NCBI RefSeq assembly: GCF_009805585.1
Contig: NZ_VHIN01000022.1
Location: forward strand, 372,001-436,000
Source: Glutamicibacter sp. JC586
GTDB lineage: Bacteria; Actinomycetota; Actinomycetes; Actinomycetales; Micrococcaceae
Length of the DNA stretch: 64,000 nucleotides
Direction of reading: 5' to 3'
The notes under the pieces are model-generated. The model was not told the DNA's origin. It saw only the letters and a list, made by a program, of their open reading frames with translations, and ran no database searches. Below, one piece after another: positions 24,038 to 33,973 of the stretch (positions are counted from its first letter, which is position 1; every line of letters starts with the position of its first letter). Made by a program: the position numbers and the translations under genes.

Positions 24038-25052
24038 GAATCAAAACTTTAATCCGGAAGACGGCCTGCAAATGAGCAAGGTTCGTGCCGGTAAGGTTTC
24101 CAAATACAAGATCGACCACTATGTTGCTCCGCTGGAGGAAACGCCCTTGCAGGCAGTGGACTCGGTCAAGGAAACCGGTAAGCCACTATCAATGTGGGCC
24201 GAAGCTTGGCGTTCGCTGCGCAAGCAGCCACTGTTCATCATCTCTGCGATCATGATTCTTGCGGTCATTGTCGTTGCGGCCTTCCCCCAACTGTTCACCT
24301 CGATCGATCCCAATGGGCAGAACGCTTGTCAGCTGGAGTACTCAAATGAACCGGGTCGTCCTGGGCACATCATGGGCTTCAACCTGCAGGGCTGCGATGT
24401 CTACGCGCGAGTCATCTACGGTACGCGTGCTTCGTTGCTGGTGGGAGTCTTCACAACCCTTATTGTTGTGATCCTCGGCGGTGCGCTGGGCGCATTGGCT
24501 GGATTCTACGGCGGCTGGATCGATGCCATCTTGGCTCGTCTGGGCGATATCTTCTTCGCACTGCCACTGATCCTTGGCGCAATCATCGTCATGCAGCTTC
24601 CTGCATTCCGCGAAAACCGCAGTGTGTGGACGGTTATTGTCACGTTGGCAATCTTCGGTTGGCCTCAGCTGGCCCGGATCACCCGTGGTGCCGTAATCGA
24701 AGCGCGAGACGCTGACTATGTCAAAGCTTCACGAGCTTTGGGGCTCTCAAAGTTCAAGTCGCTGGTCAAGCACGTACTACCTAACTCGTTAGCTCCAATC
24801 ATTGTTGTCGCAACAGTGAACCTCGGCGTGTACATCGTGGCGGAAGCTACCCTGTCATTCTTGGGTGTAGGGTTGCCCGGTGAAGTTATGAGCTGGGGCA
24901 ACGATATCTCTCTGGCACAGCAGCAACTTCGTAGTAATCCAATGATGTTGATGTGGCCAGCGCTGTTCCTGTCGGTAACAGTTTTGAGCTTCATCATGCT
25001 CGGTGACGCAGTGCGTGACGCACTGGATCCCAAGGCCCGGAAGGGAGCCTAG
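24030..25052 (+). CDS. Peptide ABC permease, DppC type (first operon)
   Basis: A 340-residue permease with a soluble N-terminal segment of about 65 residues, then six helices. The EAA loop reads ALGLSKFKSLVKHVLPN, and the C-terminal ALFLSVTVLSFIMLGDAVRDALDPK is a DppC hallmark. An extracytoplasmic insert after helix 1 contains two Cys (NACQLEY and LQGCDVYARV) that might form a disulfide. The start is ATG 24030 with AAGGA upstream; the frame is open to a TTG at 24012. Confidence 0.94.
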   Translation: MPENQNFNPEDGLQMSKVRAGKVSKYKIDHYVAPLEETPLQAVDSVKETGKPLSMWAEAWRSLRKQPLFIISAIMILAVIVVAAFPQLFTSIDPNGQNACQLEYSNEPGRPGHIMGFNLQGCDVYARVIYGTRASLLVGVFTTLIVVILGGALGALAGFYGGWIDAILARLGDIFFALPLILGAIIVMQLPAFRENRSVWTVIVTLAIFGWPQLARITRGAVIEARDADYVKASRALGLSKFKSLVKHVLPNSLAPIIVVATVNLGVYIVAEATLSFLGVGLPGEVMSWGNDISLAQQQLRSNPMMLMWPALFLSVTVLSFIMLGDAVRDALDPKARKGA

Positions 25053-25055
25053 GCA

Positions 25056-26699
25056 ATGACTGAAACCGCAACACCTAAGCCGTTGCTGGAAATCAAGGAC
25101 TTGGCAATTACCTTCTCCACTCCTGATGGACCAGTGCATGCAGTGCGCGATGCAAACTTTACAGTGATGCCAGGGGAGACCGTGGCGATCGTGGGCGAAT
25201 CGGGGTCAGGTAAATCGACCTCGGCGCTGGCCGCTATCGGTCTGTTGGCCGGCAATGGTTCGGTCTCCGGAGGCCAGATTCTCTTTGACGGCGAAGATAT
25301 TTCGCATGCCAGCGAAAAGCGCTTTGTTGAGCTTCGCGGAAATCATATTGGCATGGTTCCACAGGATCCGATGTCCAACTTGAACCCTGTTTGGAAGATT
25401 GGTTTCCAGGTTAAGGAAACCCTCAAAGCAAACGGACTGGCAGGGGATAACCCCAAGCAACGAGTGTCGCAGATTCTGGCTGACGCTGGCTTGCCCAACC
25501 CGGAGGCGCGTGCGAATCAATACCCGCATGAATTCTCCGGTGGTATGCGCCAGCGTGCCCTGATTGCTATTGGTCTGGCCTGCCGTCCGCGCTTGCTGAT
25601 TGCTGATGAGCCAACCAGTGCGTTGGACGTGACTGTTCAGCAGCAGATCCTCGATCATCTGGACACGATGACCAGCGAGCTGGGCACCGCCGTTCTGCTG
25701 ATCACCCACGACCTCGGCTTGGCAGCAGAGCGTGCTGAAAAAGTTGTCGTGATGTACAAGGGGCGCGTTGTTGAATACGGCCCGGCGCTAGATATCCTAC
25801 GCAACCCGCAGCACCCCTACACCAAGCGTCTGATCAGTTCCGCTCCGTCCTTGTCTGCACAGCGTGGAGACAAACACGAAGCCATCGTTGATGAGATCGT
25901 CCCGGGTAAGGCTGAGCCGCTACTGAAGATCAGCAACCTGACCAAGGTCTTTGATATCCGCAAGGGATTCGGTCGTAAAGAAAAGTTCACCGCGGTGGAC
26001 AATGCTTCCTTCGAAATCCCCAAGGGCACCACGACTGCAGTAGTGGGTGAATCTGGTTCGGGTAAGTCCACCATCGCTCAGATGGTGCTGAACCTGCTGG
26101 ATAAGACCAGCGGGGAGATCACCTTTGACGGTGAGCAAATCGGTAACCTGAACGAGAAGAAACTGTTCAAGTACCGCCGTCGTGTACAGCCGATTTTCCA
26201 GGATCCTTACGGATCTTTGGACCCGATGTACTCGATTTACCGAACCATTGAAGAGCCACTACGCATTCACGGTATTGGCAATTCAGCATCGCGCCAGAAG
26301 AAGGTTGCGGAGCTGCTTGATCAGGTTTCCATGCCCGCTTCGACCATGCATCGCTTCCCGAATGAACTCTCTGGTGGCCAGCGTCAGCGTATTGCCATTG
26401 CTCGCGCGCTAGCGTTGCAGCCCGAGATGATCGTTTGTGACGAGGCAGTATCGGCGTTGGACGTACTCGTTCAGGCGCAGGTGCTGGAGCTTTTGGACGA
26501 ACTGCAACGTGAAATGGGTTTGACCTACTTGTTCATCACCCACGACTTGGCTGTGGTCCGACAGATCGCCGATAACGTTTGCGTGATGGAACGAGGCAAG
26601 ATCGTTGAGCAGGGGACTGCTGATCAGATCTTCGCAGCTCCTAAGAGTCAGTACACCCGAAACCTATTGGGTGCTATTCCAGGTGCTTCGCTGATCTAA
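25056..26699 (+). CDS. Fused double ABC ATPase, DppD-DppF type (first operon)
   Basis: A 547-residue protein with two complete nucleotide-binding domains. The N-terminal one has Walker [10 protein letters not shown] near 47-55, signature FSGGMRQR and Walker [13 protein letters not shown]. The C-terminal one has [17 protein letters not shown] and [12 protein letters not shown], so the usual Pro-Thr after the catalytic Glu is Ala-Val there, a common variant in DppF-like domains. The fusion supplies both ATPases of the importer in a single chain. The start codon is four bases after the permease stop, behind GGGAG. Confidence 0.95.
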   Translation: MTETATPKPLLEIKDLAITFSTPDGPVHAVRDANFTVMPGETVAIVGESGSGKSTSALAAIGLLAGNGSVSGGQILFDGEDISHASEKRFVELRGNHIGMVPQDPMSNLNPVWKIGFQVKETLKANGLAGDNPKQRVSQILADAGLPNPEARANQYPHEFSGGMRQRALIAIGLACRPRLLIADEPTSALDVTVQQQILDHLDTMTSELGTAVLLITHDLGLAAERAEKVVVMYKGRVVEYGPALDILRNPQHPYTKRLISSAPSLSAQRGDKHEAIVDEIVPGKAEPLLKISNLTKVFDIRKGFGRKEKFTAVDNASFEIPKGTTTAVVGESGSGKSTIAQMVLNLLDKTSGEITFDGEQIGNLNEKKLFKYRRRVQPIFQDPYGSLDPMYSIYRTIEEPLRIHGIGNSASRQKKVAELLDQVSMPASTMHRFPNELSGGQRQRIAIARALALQPEMIVCDEAVSALDVLVQAQVLELLDELQREMGLTYLFITHDLAVVRQIADNVCVMERGKIVEQGTADQIFAAPKSQYTRNLLGAIPGASLI

Positions 26700-27137
26700 C
26701 TTGCGTTAGTGACGGCACCAAGGGCCGCTGAAACCGAAAGGTTTCAGCGGCCCTTGGTGCTTAACCGACGGTGCATACTTCGTCATATTCAACGAATATT
26801 TCAGATTTTTTCAAACTGAAGCAAATGTTGCAAAACCGTTATAAACCCATCCATGAAACATACTCGTAACACCGGTGTTCTGATTGGATTTTCCCAATGT
26901 GAAAGAAATCCTTGAAATCTCGCGGATGTGGCGCAGATCGCTCATACTCGCCCGTAACAACCTCGTTGCGAATAGATCGCAAGAACGGAGCGGTGGATGA
27001 GATGTGAAGCGAATCTTTCTCTATCCAAGCCAGAAAATTCAGGTTAGTGTATTCCTCAATGGATCGGTCATGTGACTTGGTCCACAATGAATCACACCGG
27101 TTCACAACTCGTATCATCACGAACTCAAGGAGGCGAA
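26700..27137. promoter_or_regulatory. Intergenic region between the two peptide ABC operons
   Basis: The 438-base gap holds the terminator of the first operon (26715-26760), then an AT-rich stretch. ATATTC-AAC-GAATAT (26785-26799) is a perfect inverted repeat containing TTCAACGAA, which is also present before the first operon. TTGCGA-ATAGA-TCGCAA (26966-26982) is a second perfect inverted repeat. CAAGGAGG directly precedes the next gene. An antisense open frame crosses the region but lacks support. Confidence 0.5.
26715..26760 (+). terminator. Terminator after the first peptide ABC operon
   Basis: A perfect 21-bp stem closed by a GAAA tetraloop (26736-26739) is followed by TTAA. The long GC-rich stem makes termination likely even without a long T tract. 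Confidence 0.88.
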
Positions 27138-28937
27138 ATGCGGTATCAGCGCGTTTCGAAAGCGGTTGTTGTAGGCGCAGCCCTGGCATTGGCACTTTCT
27201 GCATGTGCCCCAGGCGGAAGCGATTCTTCTTCAGAAACCAAGAAGAGCACCGAAGCCAACGGTGGCGCCGAAGTCACCAACTCCGGTCTGGCTGATCTGG
27301 GTGACGTTACCACCAAAGACGACACCCTCAAGGTGACCGTCGGAGCTCCTGAGTTCATCAGCTACAACGGCCTCACCCCACAGACCTACTCGACCTACAA
27401 CTCGGCCATCGTAGACCGCTTGTTTGCAAGCTTCTACTACATGGGCACCGATGGAACCGTTTACCAGAATGAAGATCTGGGTTCCTACGAAAAGGTCAGC
27501 GATGATCCACTGACCATCAAGTACACCATCAAGGACGAAGCCAAGTGGTCCGATGGAACCCCCATCACCGTAGCCGATGCAGTTCTGGCATGGGGTACCC
27601 AGAACCTCAACCTGAACAGCGGTTCCAAAGATAAGCCTTTGTTTAACTCGGTCTCCACCGACTTGGGCGACACCGTGCCTAAGGGCCCAGAAGGCGCAGC
27701 CGATGGCAAAGAGTTCACCGTCACCTTCAAGGATCCAGATCCAGACTGGCAGCTACAGACTTGGCTCTCCCACCCAGCGCACGTGGTTGCTAAAAAGGGC
27801 GGCCTGAGCACCGAAGAGTTGGTTAAGGCCATCCAGGACGGCGATTCAAAGAAGCTGGAAAAGGCAGCCAAGTTCTGGAACGACGGTTGGATGACCAAGC
27901 CAGGTACGTTGCCAGACGAAGCCGACATGCCAGTATCCGGCCCGTACAAGCTAGAGTCCTGGAAGGCCGGCGAGTCGGTCACCCTGACCGCTAACGAAAA
28001 CTACTATGGCGTTAAGCCTGCCACCAAGAAACTGAACTTCCGCTTCTTGGCTGACACCGGTATGGTTCAGGCGTTGCAGAACAAAGACGTTGATGTCATC
28101 TCTCCTCAGCCAACCGTTGATACGCTGGCGCAGTTGCAGGGCTTGGGTAATGCGGTGAACATCCAGCAGGGCGATACCCTGACCTGGGAGCACCTGGACT
28201 TCAACTTTGCCAAGGGCAACGAGATGACCAACCTGGAACTGCGCAAGGCATTCGCCATGTGCGTTCCACGTCAGGAAATTGTTGACAACCTGGTCAAGCC
28301 GCTGAACCCAGAGGCAGTGGTCATGAACGCACGCGAAGTCTTCCCAGTGCAGGACAACTACAAGGAAGTAGTCGACTCGGCCTATGACGGTCGCTACGAT
28401 CAGGTAGATATCGACGGCGCCAAGAAGATCCTTGAAGAACAGGATGCTGTTGGCACCGAGATCCGTATCGGTTACTCTGCTCCGAACGAGCGTCGTACCA
28501 ACGAAGTTGCTGCCATCAAGTCCTCTTGTGACAAGGCTGGTTTCAAAATCAAGGATTCTGGTGACGCTAAGTTCTTCGCACCGGGCGGTACCCAGGAGCG
28601 TGGCGACTACGAAGTTGCGCTGTTCGCATGGTCAGGTTCCGGCCAGATCACTTCCGGCCAGAACATTTACTCCACCGGCAAGCCACAGAACTACGGCAAG
28701 TACTCGAATAAGGCTGTAGACGAGGCATGGACCAAGCTGGCAACCTCGATGGATCCAGCAGTTCACGCTGAGCAGACCAAAGTTATCGAGAAGCTGTTGT
28801 GGGACGACCTGTATGGGATCCCAGTCTTCGCGCACCCAGGTTTGAGCGCTTCGGGTTCCGATATCCAGAATGTCCGTCACACTGCTACCCAGAGTGGCAT
28901 CGTTTGGAATGCAGAACAGTGGCAGCGCGCTGAGTAA
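27138..28937 (+). CDS. Peptide-type ABC substrate-binding lipoprotein (second operon)
   Basis: A 599-residue family-5 binding protein. The signal peptide closely resembles that of the first operon's protein (MRYQRVSKAVVVGAALALAL here) and the lipidated Cys is again residue 23. KWSDGTPITVADAVLAW, MPVSGPYKLESW and LRKAFAMCVPRQEIVDNLV identify the fold. The mature parts are well diverged from the first protein, so a different ligand range is likely. ATG 27138 has CAAGGAGG upstream. A strong hairpin follows before the permease gene. Confidence 0.95.
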   Translation: MRYQRVSKAVVVGAALALALSACAPGGSDSSSETKKSTEANGGAEVTNSGLADLGDVTTKDDTLKVTVGAPEFISYNGLTPQTYSTYNSAIVDRLFASFYYMGTDGTVYQNEDLGSYEKVSDDPLTIKYTIKDEAKWSDGTPITVADAVLAWGTQNLNLNSGSKDKPLFNSVSTDLGDTVPKGPEGAADGKEFTVTFKDPDPDWQLQTWLSHPAHVVAKKGGLSTEELVKAIQDGDSKKLEKAAKFWNDGWMTKPGTLPDEADMPVSGPYKLESWKAGESVTLTANENYYGVKPATKKLNFRFLADTGMVQALQNKDVDVISPQPTVDTLAQLQGLGNAVNIQQGDTLTWEHLDFNFAKGNEMTNLELRKAFAMCVPRQEIVDNLVKPLNPEAVVMNAREVFPVQDNYKEVVDSAYDGRYDQVDIDGAKKILEEQDAVGTEIRIGYSAPNERRTNEVAAIKSSCDKAGFKIKDSGDAKFFAPGGTQERGDYEVALFAWSGSGQITSGQNIYSTGKPQNYGKYSNKAVDEAWTKLATSMDPAVHAEQTKVIEKLLWDDLYGIPVFAHPGLSASGSDIQNVRHTATQSGIVWNAEQWQRAE

Positions 28938-28981
28938 GCCCCCGAGGGCAATCTAGCTGCTAACACTAACTGTGAGCGCCT

Positions 28982-29009
28982 GCGGGGCCCGATCAACATC
29001 GGGCCCCGC
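28982..29009 (+). terminator. Intra-operon hairpin after the second binding-protein gene
   Basis: GCGGGGCCCGAT pairs perfectly with its complement at 28998-29009 around CAAC. There is no T tract. It occupies the same place as the hairpin in the first operon, suggesting a common way of raising binding-protein output. Confidence 0.6.
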
Positions 29010-29077
29010 GGTGTGTCCAACACCAGCACCGGGTGGCACTTACGCAAACAGGTGAGAAGAAAGAGGACATTAGAACC

Positions 29078-30595
29078 GTGTTGAAGTTCATTCTCAAGAG
29101 ACTGGGATCGGCGGTCGGCGTACTACTCGGCGCCTCCCTGCTGCTCTACATCTTGGTTATCAACGCTGGCGACCCGTTGGGAGACCTGCGCGAAAGTAAC
29201 GCCGACAACCGCGAGTACCTGATGCAACAACGCATCGAGTACATGAACCTAGAACAGCCGTGGTACCTGAGGTACCTGACGTGGCTGGGCGGAGTAGGCA
29301 AATGCTTTGCCGGTTCTTGCGACCTAGGCCGAAATATCAACGGTGTTGAGGTCAGCGGCTTGCTGGCCAACGCGGCATCCTCGACCTTACGTTTGGTACT
29401 GTTGGCCACGGTGATCGCGGCCGTGCTTGGCATCGCGATCGGTGTTCTGACTGCAGTTCGTCAGTATTCGGGTTTGGACTACCTGGTGACGTTCTTGACC
29501 TTCCTGTTCTTCTCCCTTCCTGTCTTCTGGGCCGCCGTATTACTCAAGGAATTCATGGCCATCGGCTACAACAACTGGCTCGAAGACCCCCAAATTTCCA
29601 TCGGTACCAGCATCCTGATAGGCGTTGTTGCCGGTATTGTCTTGCAGATGCTGCTGGCTGGTTCGCTCAAACGCCGAGGGCTGACTTTCATCATCACCGC
29701 GATTTTCGTGCCACTCTTGCTGCAGTACAGCGTCTGGTTGAATTTCTATCGATACCCCCAAATGGGGCCGGCCATCATCGTTGTGCTCACTGTGTTGCTC
29801 GCGCTCTCGGCCACCGCGATGAGCGTGGGTCTAAAGGAGAAGAAGGTTCTCTATCCCGCATTGATCACCGCGGTCCTAGTACTCGTGATGTACTACGCAA
29901 CCTTCTGGTTACTTAAGGATGCCAACACCTGGATCTTGTTGATCGGCCTGGTTCTGGCCGTGCTTATCCCCGGACTTATCGGCAAATTTATGGGGGGACG
30001 CCTTTCCAAGCTCGCTTCCGGGGTTTCGGTGCTGGTGGGTGTCGTTGGTGCAGGACTGACAGTGCTGGATCATATCTTCCGTGCATGGCCTGGTTTCCTT
30101 GAGCTCAAGGGTCGCCCAATCGGTACGATCGGTTCCTCCACCGCAAACCTTGGCGGAGGGTTCTGGGATAGCCTCTTGGACAACGCAACGCAGCTTTTAC
30201 TGCCAACCATCGTGCTGACCATCATCTCCTTGGCCAGCTACTCGCGTTACACCCGCTCCTCGATGCTTGAAGTGCAGCAGCAGGATTACATCCGCACTGC
30301 ACGTTCCAAAGGACTGAGTGAACGCACCGTGATCTTCCGCCACGCGTTCCGCAACGCACTGATCCCGATTGCCACTATCGCGGCCTTTGACTTCGCAGGA
30401 CTGATCGGTGGCGCTGTGGTCACCGAAACGGTCTTTGGCTGGAAAGGCATGGGCGACATGTTCAGCACCGGTCTGCACGCAGTAGACCCGGCACCAGTCA
30501 TGGCCTTCTTCTTGGTTACCGGTACCGCAGCGGTGCTCTTCAACCTGCTGGCCGATATCGTTTACGCGCTGCTTGATCCGCGGATCCGGGTCTAG
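29078..30595 (+). CDS. Peptide ABC permease, DppB type with a large internal insertion (second operon)
   Basis: A 505-residue permease whose ends match DppB (MLKFILKRLGSAVGVLLGAS at the start; EAA region RTARSKGLSERTVIFRHAFRN and GLIGGAVVTETVFGW near the end). Ordinary DppB is near 310 residues. The extra ~190 residues lie in the middle (roughly 165-355) and bring about five further hydrophobic helices plus a loop before the last core helices. I start at GTG 29078, which gives the canonical N-terminus; a GTG at 29033 is open in frame but lacks a ribosome site. Confidence 0.9.
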   Translation: MLKFILKRLGSAVGVLLGASLLLYILVINAGDPLGDLRESNADNREYLMQQRIEYMNLEQPWYLRYLTWLGGVGKCFAGSCDLGRNINGVEVSGLLANAASSTLRLVLLATVIAAVLGIAIGVLTAVRQYSGLDYLVTFLTFLFFSLPVFWAAVLLKEFMAIGYNNWLEDPQISIGTSILIGVVAGIVLQMLLAGSLKRRGLTFIITAIFVPLLLQYSVWLNFYRYPQMGPAIIVVLTVLLALSATAMSVGLKEKKVLYPALITAVLVLVMYYATFWLLKDANTWILLIGLVLAVLIPGLIGKFMGGRLSKLASGVSVLVGVVGAGLTVLDHIFRAWPGFLELKGRPIGTIGSSTANLGGGFWDSLLDNATQLLLPTIVLTIISLASYSRYTRSSMLEVQQQDYIRTARSKGLSERTVIFRHAFRNALIPIATIAAFDFAGLIGGAVVTETVFGWKGMGDMFSTGLHAVDPAPVMAFFLVTGTAAVLFNLLADIVYALLDPRIRV

Positions 30596-30612
30596 GGAAA
30601 TAAGGACAATCG

Positions 30613-31671
30613 ATGAGTAACTTAAACGGAAAAATTCCGCAGGACCTGACCTCAATCGCTGAAGTCGAGGACGCGAAACTAGCAGCCGCGACAGAACAAT
30701 CAAAAAGCCAATCAAAGATCGTTCTTGAACGATTCCTCAAGCACAAGCCTGCCATGATCTCCTCGGTAATTCTTGTGGTGATTACCGTCATTGCGTTCAC
30801 CTCCGTGGGCTTTGGACCCATCCCAGGATGGTGGAAGCTGAGCTACCTGGATGCAGGATCCGTGGTCAACGGTGGCAAGCCGACCCTTTCGCTGATCCCC
30901 ACCTGGCTCGGGGGATCGGGCATTACCATTGGTGATCATCCTTTCGGCCAAGACTCGGTAGGCAAGGACTACTTCGCGCTGGTGATGAACGGTGCACAGA
31001 AGTCCATCATTATTGGTGTCGTGGTCGGTGCGGTGGCCACCTTCCTTGGTGCGGTGATCGGCGCAGTCGCCGGCTACTTCCGCGGCTGGGTTGATGAAGT
31101 GCTGATGCGCATCACTGACCTGTTCATCGTGATCCCACTGTTGGTTCTAGCTGCTGTCCTAGGTCAAATTGCCGGACGTAGCTCGGGATCGATCTTCGCC
31201 CTAGCATTGGTGCTCGGTCTGGTCACTTGGACCGGTCTAGCCCGTCTGGTGCGTGGTGAGATCCTCTCTCTGCGCGAACGCGAATATGTGTCGGCAGCCC
31301 AAGCCATGGGCTCGCGCACTTCGCGAGTCATCTTTAAGCACCTGTTGCCCAATACCATCGGCGTGATCGTCGTGAACGCCACCTTCGCGATTGCCGGGGC
31401 AATTCTGCTTGAATCCTCGCTCTCCTTCCTCGGCTTTGGTGTGCAACCACCGGAATCTTCGCTGGGTCTGCTAATCAGCCAGTACCAAAACGCGTTCTTG
31501 ACCAGGCCGTGGCTGTTCTGGTGGCCGGGCATGATCATTGTGGTCATTGCCCTGTCTGTAAACTTCCTTGGCGACGGGCTGCGCGATGCGTTTGACCCAC
31601 GCCAAAGTGGCAAGCGCCGTCGCCCTCGTGCTGGTCTGTTTGCCCTTCCAACTCGTAAGGAGAAGCCATGA
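30613..31671 (+). CDS. Peptide ABC permease, DppC type (second operon)
   Basis: A 352-residue DppC-like permease with a cytoplasmic N-terminus of about 45 residues, six helices, EAA loop AMGSRTSRVIFKHLLPN and C-terminal MIIVVIALSVNFLGDGLRDAFDP. It partners the extended DppB-type permease just upstream (17-base gap, AAATAAGGA before the ATG) and overlaps the ATPase gene by four bases. Confidence 0.94.
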   Translation: MSNLNGKIPQDLTSIAEVEDAKLAAATEQSKSQSKIVLERFLKHKPAMISSVILVVITVIAFTSVGFGPIPGWWKLSYLDAGSVVNGGKPTLSLIPTWLGGSGITIGDHPFGQDSVGKDYFALVMNGAQKSIIIGVVVGAVATFLGAVIGAVAGYFRGWVDEVLMRITDLFIVIPLLVLAAVLGQIAGRSSGSIFALALVLGLVTWTGLARLVRGEILSLREREYVSAAQAMGSRTSRVIFKHLLPNTIGVIVVNATFAIAGAILLESSLSFLGFGVQPPESSLGLLISQYQNAFLTRPWLFWWPGMIIVVIALSVNFLGDGLRDAFDPRQSGKRRRPRAGLFALPTRKEKP

Positions 31672-33359
31672 GCCACGTAGCACCAGAGAATAACGCCGGT
31701 GAGTACGCACTGAGCTTCAACGACCTGAAGGTCACTTTCGAAACCTCCGGTCCATTGGTCCACGCGGTCAAGGGTCTGTCCTTGGCTGTGCGCCCCGGCG
31801 AGGTAGTTGCCCTAGTGGGTGAATCCGGCTCAGGAAAGTCCGTGACGTCTACCGCGGCCATGGGCCTACTTCCTTCAAACGCCAATATCAGCGGCGAGGC
31901 CAAGATCGGCAACGTCAACGTTGTTGGTCTGGAGCAAGGCAAGATGCGCAAGATGCGCGCCACCGACATCGCGATGGTCTTCCAGGAACCAATGACCGCC
32001 CTGAACCCGGTGCTGACCATTGAACGGCAGTTGACCGAAGCATTGGAGCTTCACGGTTTGGCCTACGGTAAGGCCGCCACTCAGCGTGCGATCGAACTGT
32101 TGGAGATGGTGGGGATCCCGGAGCCAGATAAGCGCATCAAGCAATACCCGCACCAGTTCTCCGGTGGTCAGCGTCAGCGCATTGTGATCGCCATGGCGAT
32201 TTCCTGCGATCCCAAGGTCATCATCGCTGATGAGCCGACCACGGCGTTGGATGTGACCGTTCAGGCCGAAATTCTGGACCTTTTGCGTGAGCTCAAGGAT
32301 CGGCTGAACACCGGCATCCTGTTGATCACGCACAATATGGGTGTGGTCGCCGATATGGCGGATCAAGTGGCGGTCATGTTCCAAGGCAGCTTGGTGGAAA
32401 CCGGCCGCGTCGATCAGGTGTTGTTGCACCCACAGCATCCATACACCCAGCGGCTGCTGGCCGCCGTGCCTCGCCTATCGTCGGCTTCGATCACCGCGGA
32501 AAACGAGCCTCATAGCGCCCAGACTGCTCCGGCCGGTCGTGAACTGGTGCTCGAGGCCAAAGACCTTGTCCTTGAATACAATATGCGTGGCAAGATTTTC
32601 CGAGCTGTTGAAGGCGTGAGCTTTGATGTGGCCAAGGGCGAAGTACTTGGCATTGTGGGGGAGTCCGGGTCGGGCAAGTCCACCATTGCCAAGGCAGTGA
32701 TCGGACTGTTGCCGGTGGCTGAAGGTTCACTGTCAGTCAAGGGGCATAATCTGCCCAAGCTCTCGCCCAAGCAGGCTCGCGTGGTGCGCAAGCAGATCGG
32801 CGTCATCTTCCAGGATCCTGCGGCCTCGCTGAACCCGCGCTTCCCGATTGGCGAATGCATTACCGAACCCATGGTGGTGCACAAGGTAGGCACCAAGGCC
32901 TCGCGTATCAAGCGTGCAGAAGAGCTGCTCGATGCGGTTAAACTTCCTCGCAACGTGATCAACCGTTACCCACATGAGCTCTCCGGCGGTCAGCGTCAGC
33001 GTATTTGCATCGCTCGTGCGCTGACTTTGAACCCTGAGCTACTGATTGCTGATGAGCCAACCAGTGCGTTGGATGTTTCGGTGCAGGCAGTGGTGCTGGA
33101 GATGATCCAGGAGCTGCAACGCGACTTCAACTTTGCTTGCCTCTTTGTCAGTCACGACCTTGCTGTGGTGGACATGCTGGCGGATGCGGTAGTGGTGATG
33201 CGGTCGGGTAAGGCCGTGGAGCAGGGCATGGTGAAGAACGTTTTGCATGCGCCAACCCATGATTACACCAAGCGTTTGTTGGCGGCAGCACCTGTGCCGG
33301 ATCCACACGCGCAGGCGGTACGTCGTGATGCGTGGCGGGTGCTGAATAAGACGAAGTAA
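31668..33359 (+). CDS. Fused double ABC ATPase (second operon)
   Basis: A 563-residue DppD-DppF fusion. The first domain has [24 protein letters not shown] and VIIADEPTTALD; the second has [24 protein letters not shown] and [12 protein letters not shown], so both sites look fully active. Between the halves is a short Ala/Thr-rich linker near residue 280. It overlaps the permease stop by four bases and ends the operon before a strong terminator. It is a paralogue of the fusion at 25056. Confidence 0.95.
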   Translation: MSHVAPENNAGEYALSFNDLKVTFETSGPLVHAVKGLSLAVRPGEVVALVGESGSGKSVTSTAAMGLLPSNANISGEAKIGNVNVVGLEQGKMRKMRATDIAMVFQEPMTALNPVLTIERQLTEALELHGLAYGKAATQRAIELLEMVGIPEPDKRIKQYPHQFSGGQRQRIVIAMAISCDPKVIIADEPTTALDVTVQAEILDLLRELKDRLNTGILLITHNMGVVADMADQVAVMFQGSLVETGRVDQVLLHPQHPYTQRLLAAVPRLSSASITAENEPHSAQTAPAGRELVLEAKDLVLEYNMRGKIFRAVEGVSFDVAKGEVLGIVGESGSGKSTIAKAVIGLLPVAEGSLSVKGHNLPKLSPKQARVVRKQIGVIFQDPAASLNPRFPIGECITEPMVVHKVGTKASRIKRAEELLDAVKLPRNVINRYPHELSGGQRQRICIARALTLNPELLIADEPTSALDVSVQAVVLEMIQELQRDFNFACLFVSHDLAVVDMLADAVVVMRSGKAVEQGMVKNVLHAPTHDYTKRLLAAAPVPDPHAQAVRRDAWRVLNKTK

Positions 33360-33381
33360 CTGAAACACCAGACAATGACGA

Positions 33382-33410
33382 AGGGAGCTGACCAAACTGG
33401 TCAGCTCCCT
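33382..33410. terminator. Terminator after the second peptide ABC operon
   Basis: A perfect 13-bp stem (AGGGAGCTGACCA and its complement at 33398-33410) with an AAC loop, followed by GTCTAATAT. It lies between convergent genes and may act for both. Confidence 0.8.
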
Positions 33411-33442
33411 GTCTAATATCCGCTGTGTCGCAGACTTTAGTT

Positions 33443-33904
33443 CTAGTCCAGCTGCATGACGTTCTCGGTTACAACCTCAGCACGGGCGTTCGAGAAGATC
33501 TGCTCGGTGCCGATGGTCTTGAAACCACGGCGTTCAAGTACCTTGATAGAACCAAGATTGTCCTGCACCACATGGGCGGTCAGTGGACGCTTGGTGTATT
33601 CGGCAAGGAAAGCATCCACCGCGCTGGTGGTGATTCCTTTGCCCCAGTACTTGGTGGAAGTCCAGAAGTTGATTTCTGGGCTCTCGCCATCAAATACCAA
33701 GATCGATCCGACAACTTCACCATCGTCTTCGATGGTGCGAACTAGGACGCTAGGATCGTTCAAGATCGAGTTCCAGTGGTGGTCGAACACCGCACGGTCC
33801 GCTGGGTTACGGGCCTGGTAGGCGGCCATGAGGTTCGCCTCGGGTTCTTGCTGGTGAGCAAAGAATGCGTCCAAGTCGGAAGGGCGGACTTCACGTAGCT
33901 GCAC
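33443..33904 (-). CDS. GNAT-family N-acetyltransferase
   Basis: A 153-residue GNAT protein with the order of a RimJ/L-type acetyltransferase: MQLREVRPSDLDAFFAHQQ start, EDDGEVVGSILVFDG strand pair, the acetyl-CoA loop in TKYWGKGITTSAVDAFL (the usual Q/R-x-x-G-x-G/A reads Y-W-G-K-G-I), and VLERRGFKTIG at the end. The acceptor is unknown. It begins at GTG 33904 with GAAAGG eight bases upstream and is a single-gene unit. Confidence 0.88.
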   Translation of the reverse strand: MQLREVRPSDLDAFFAHQQEPEANLMAAYQARNPADRAVFDHHWNSILNDPSVLVRTIEDDGEVVGSILVFDGESPEINFWTSTKYWGKGITTSAVDAFLAEYTKRPLTAHVVQDNLGSIKVLERRGFKTIGTEQIFSNARAEVVTENVMQLD

Positions 33905-33973
33905 GATAAAGGCCTTTCAATCGGGTAGGTCAGCATGCCGTTTTCGGAACGCTGCGGAACAATGGCTTGGGAA

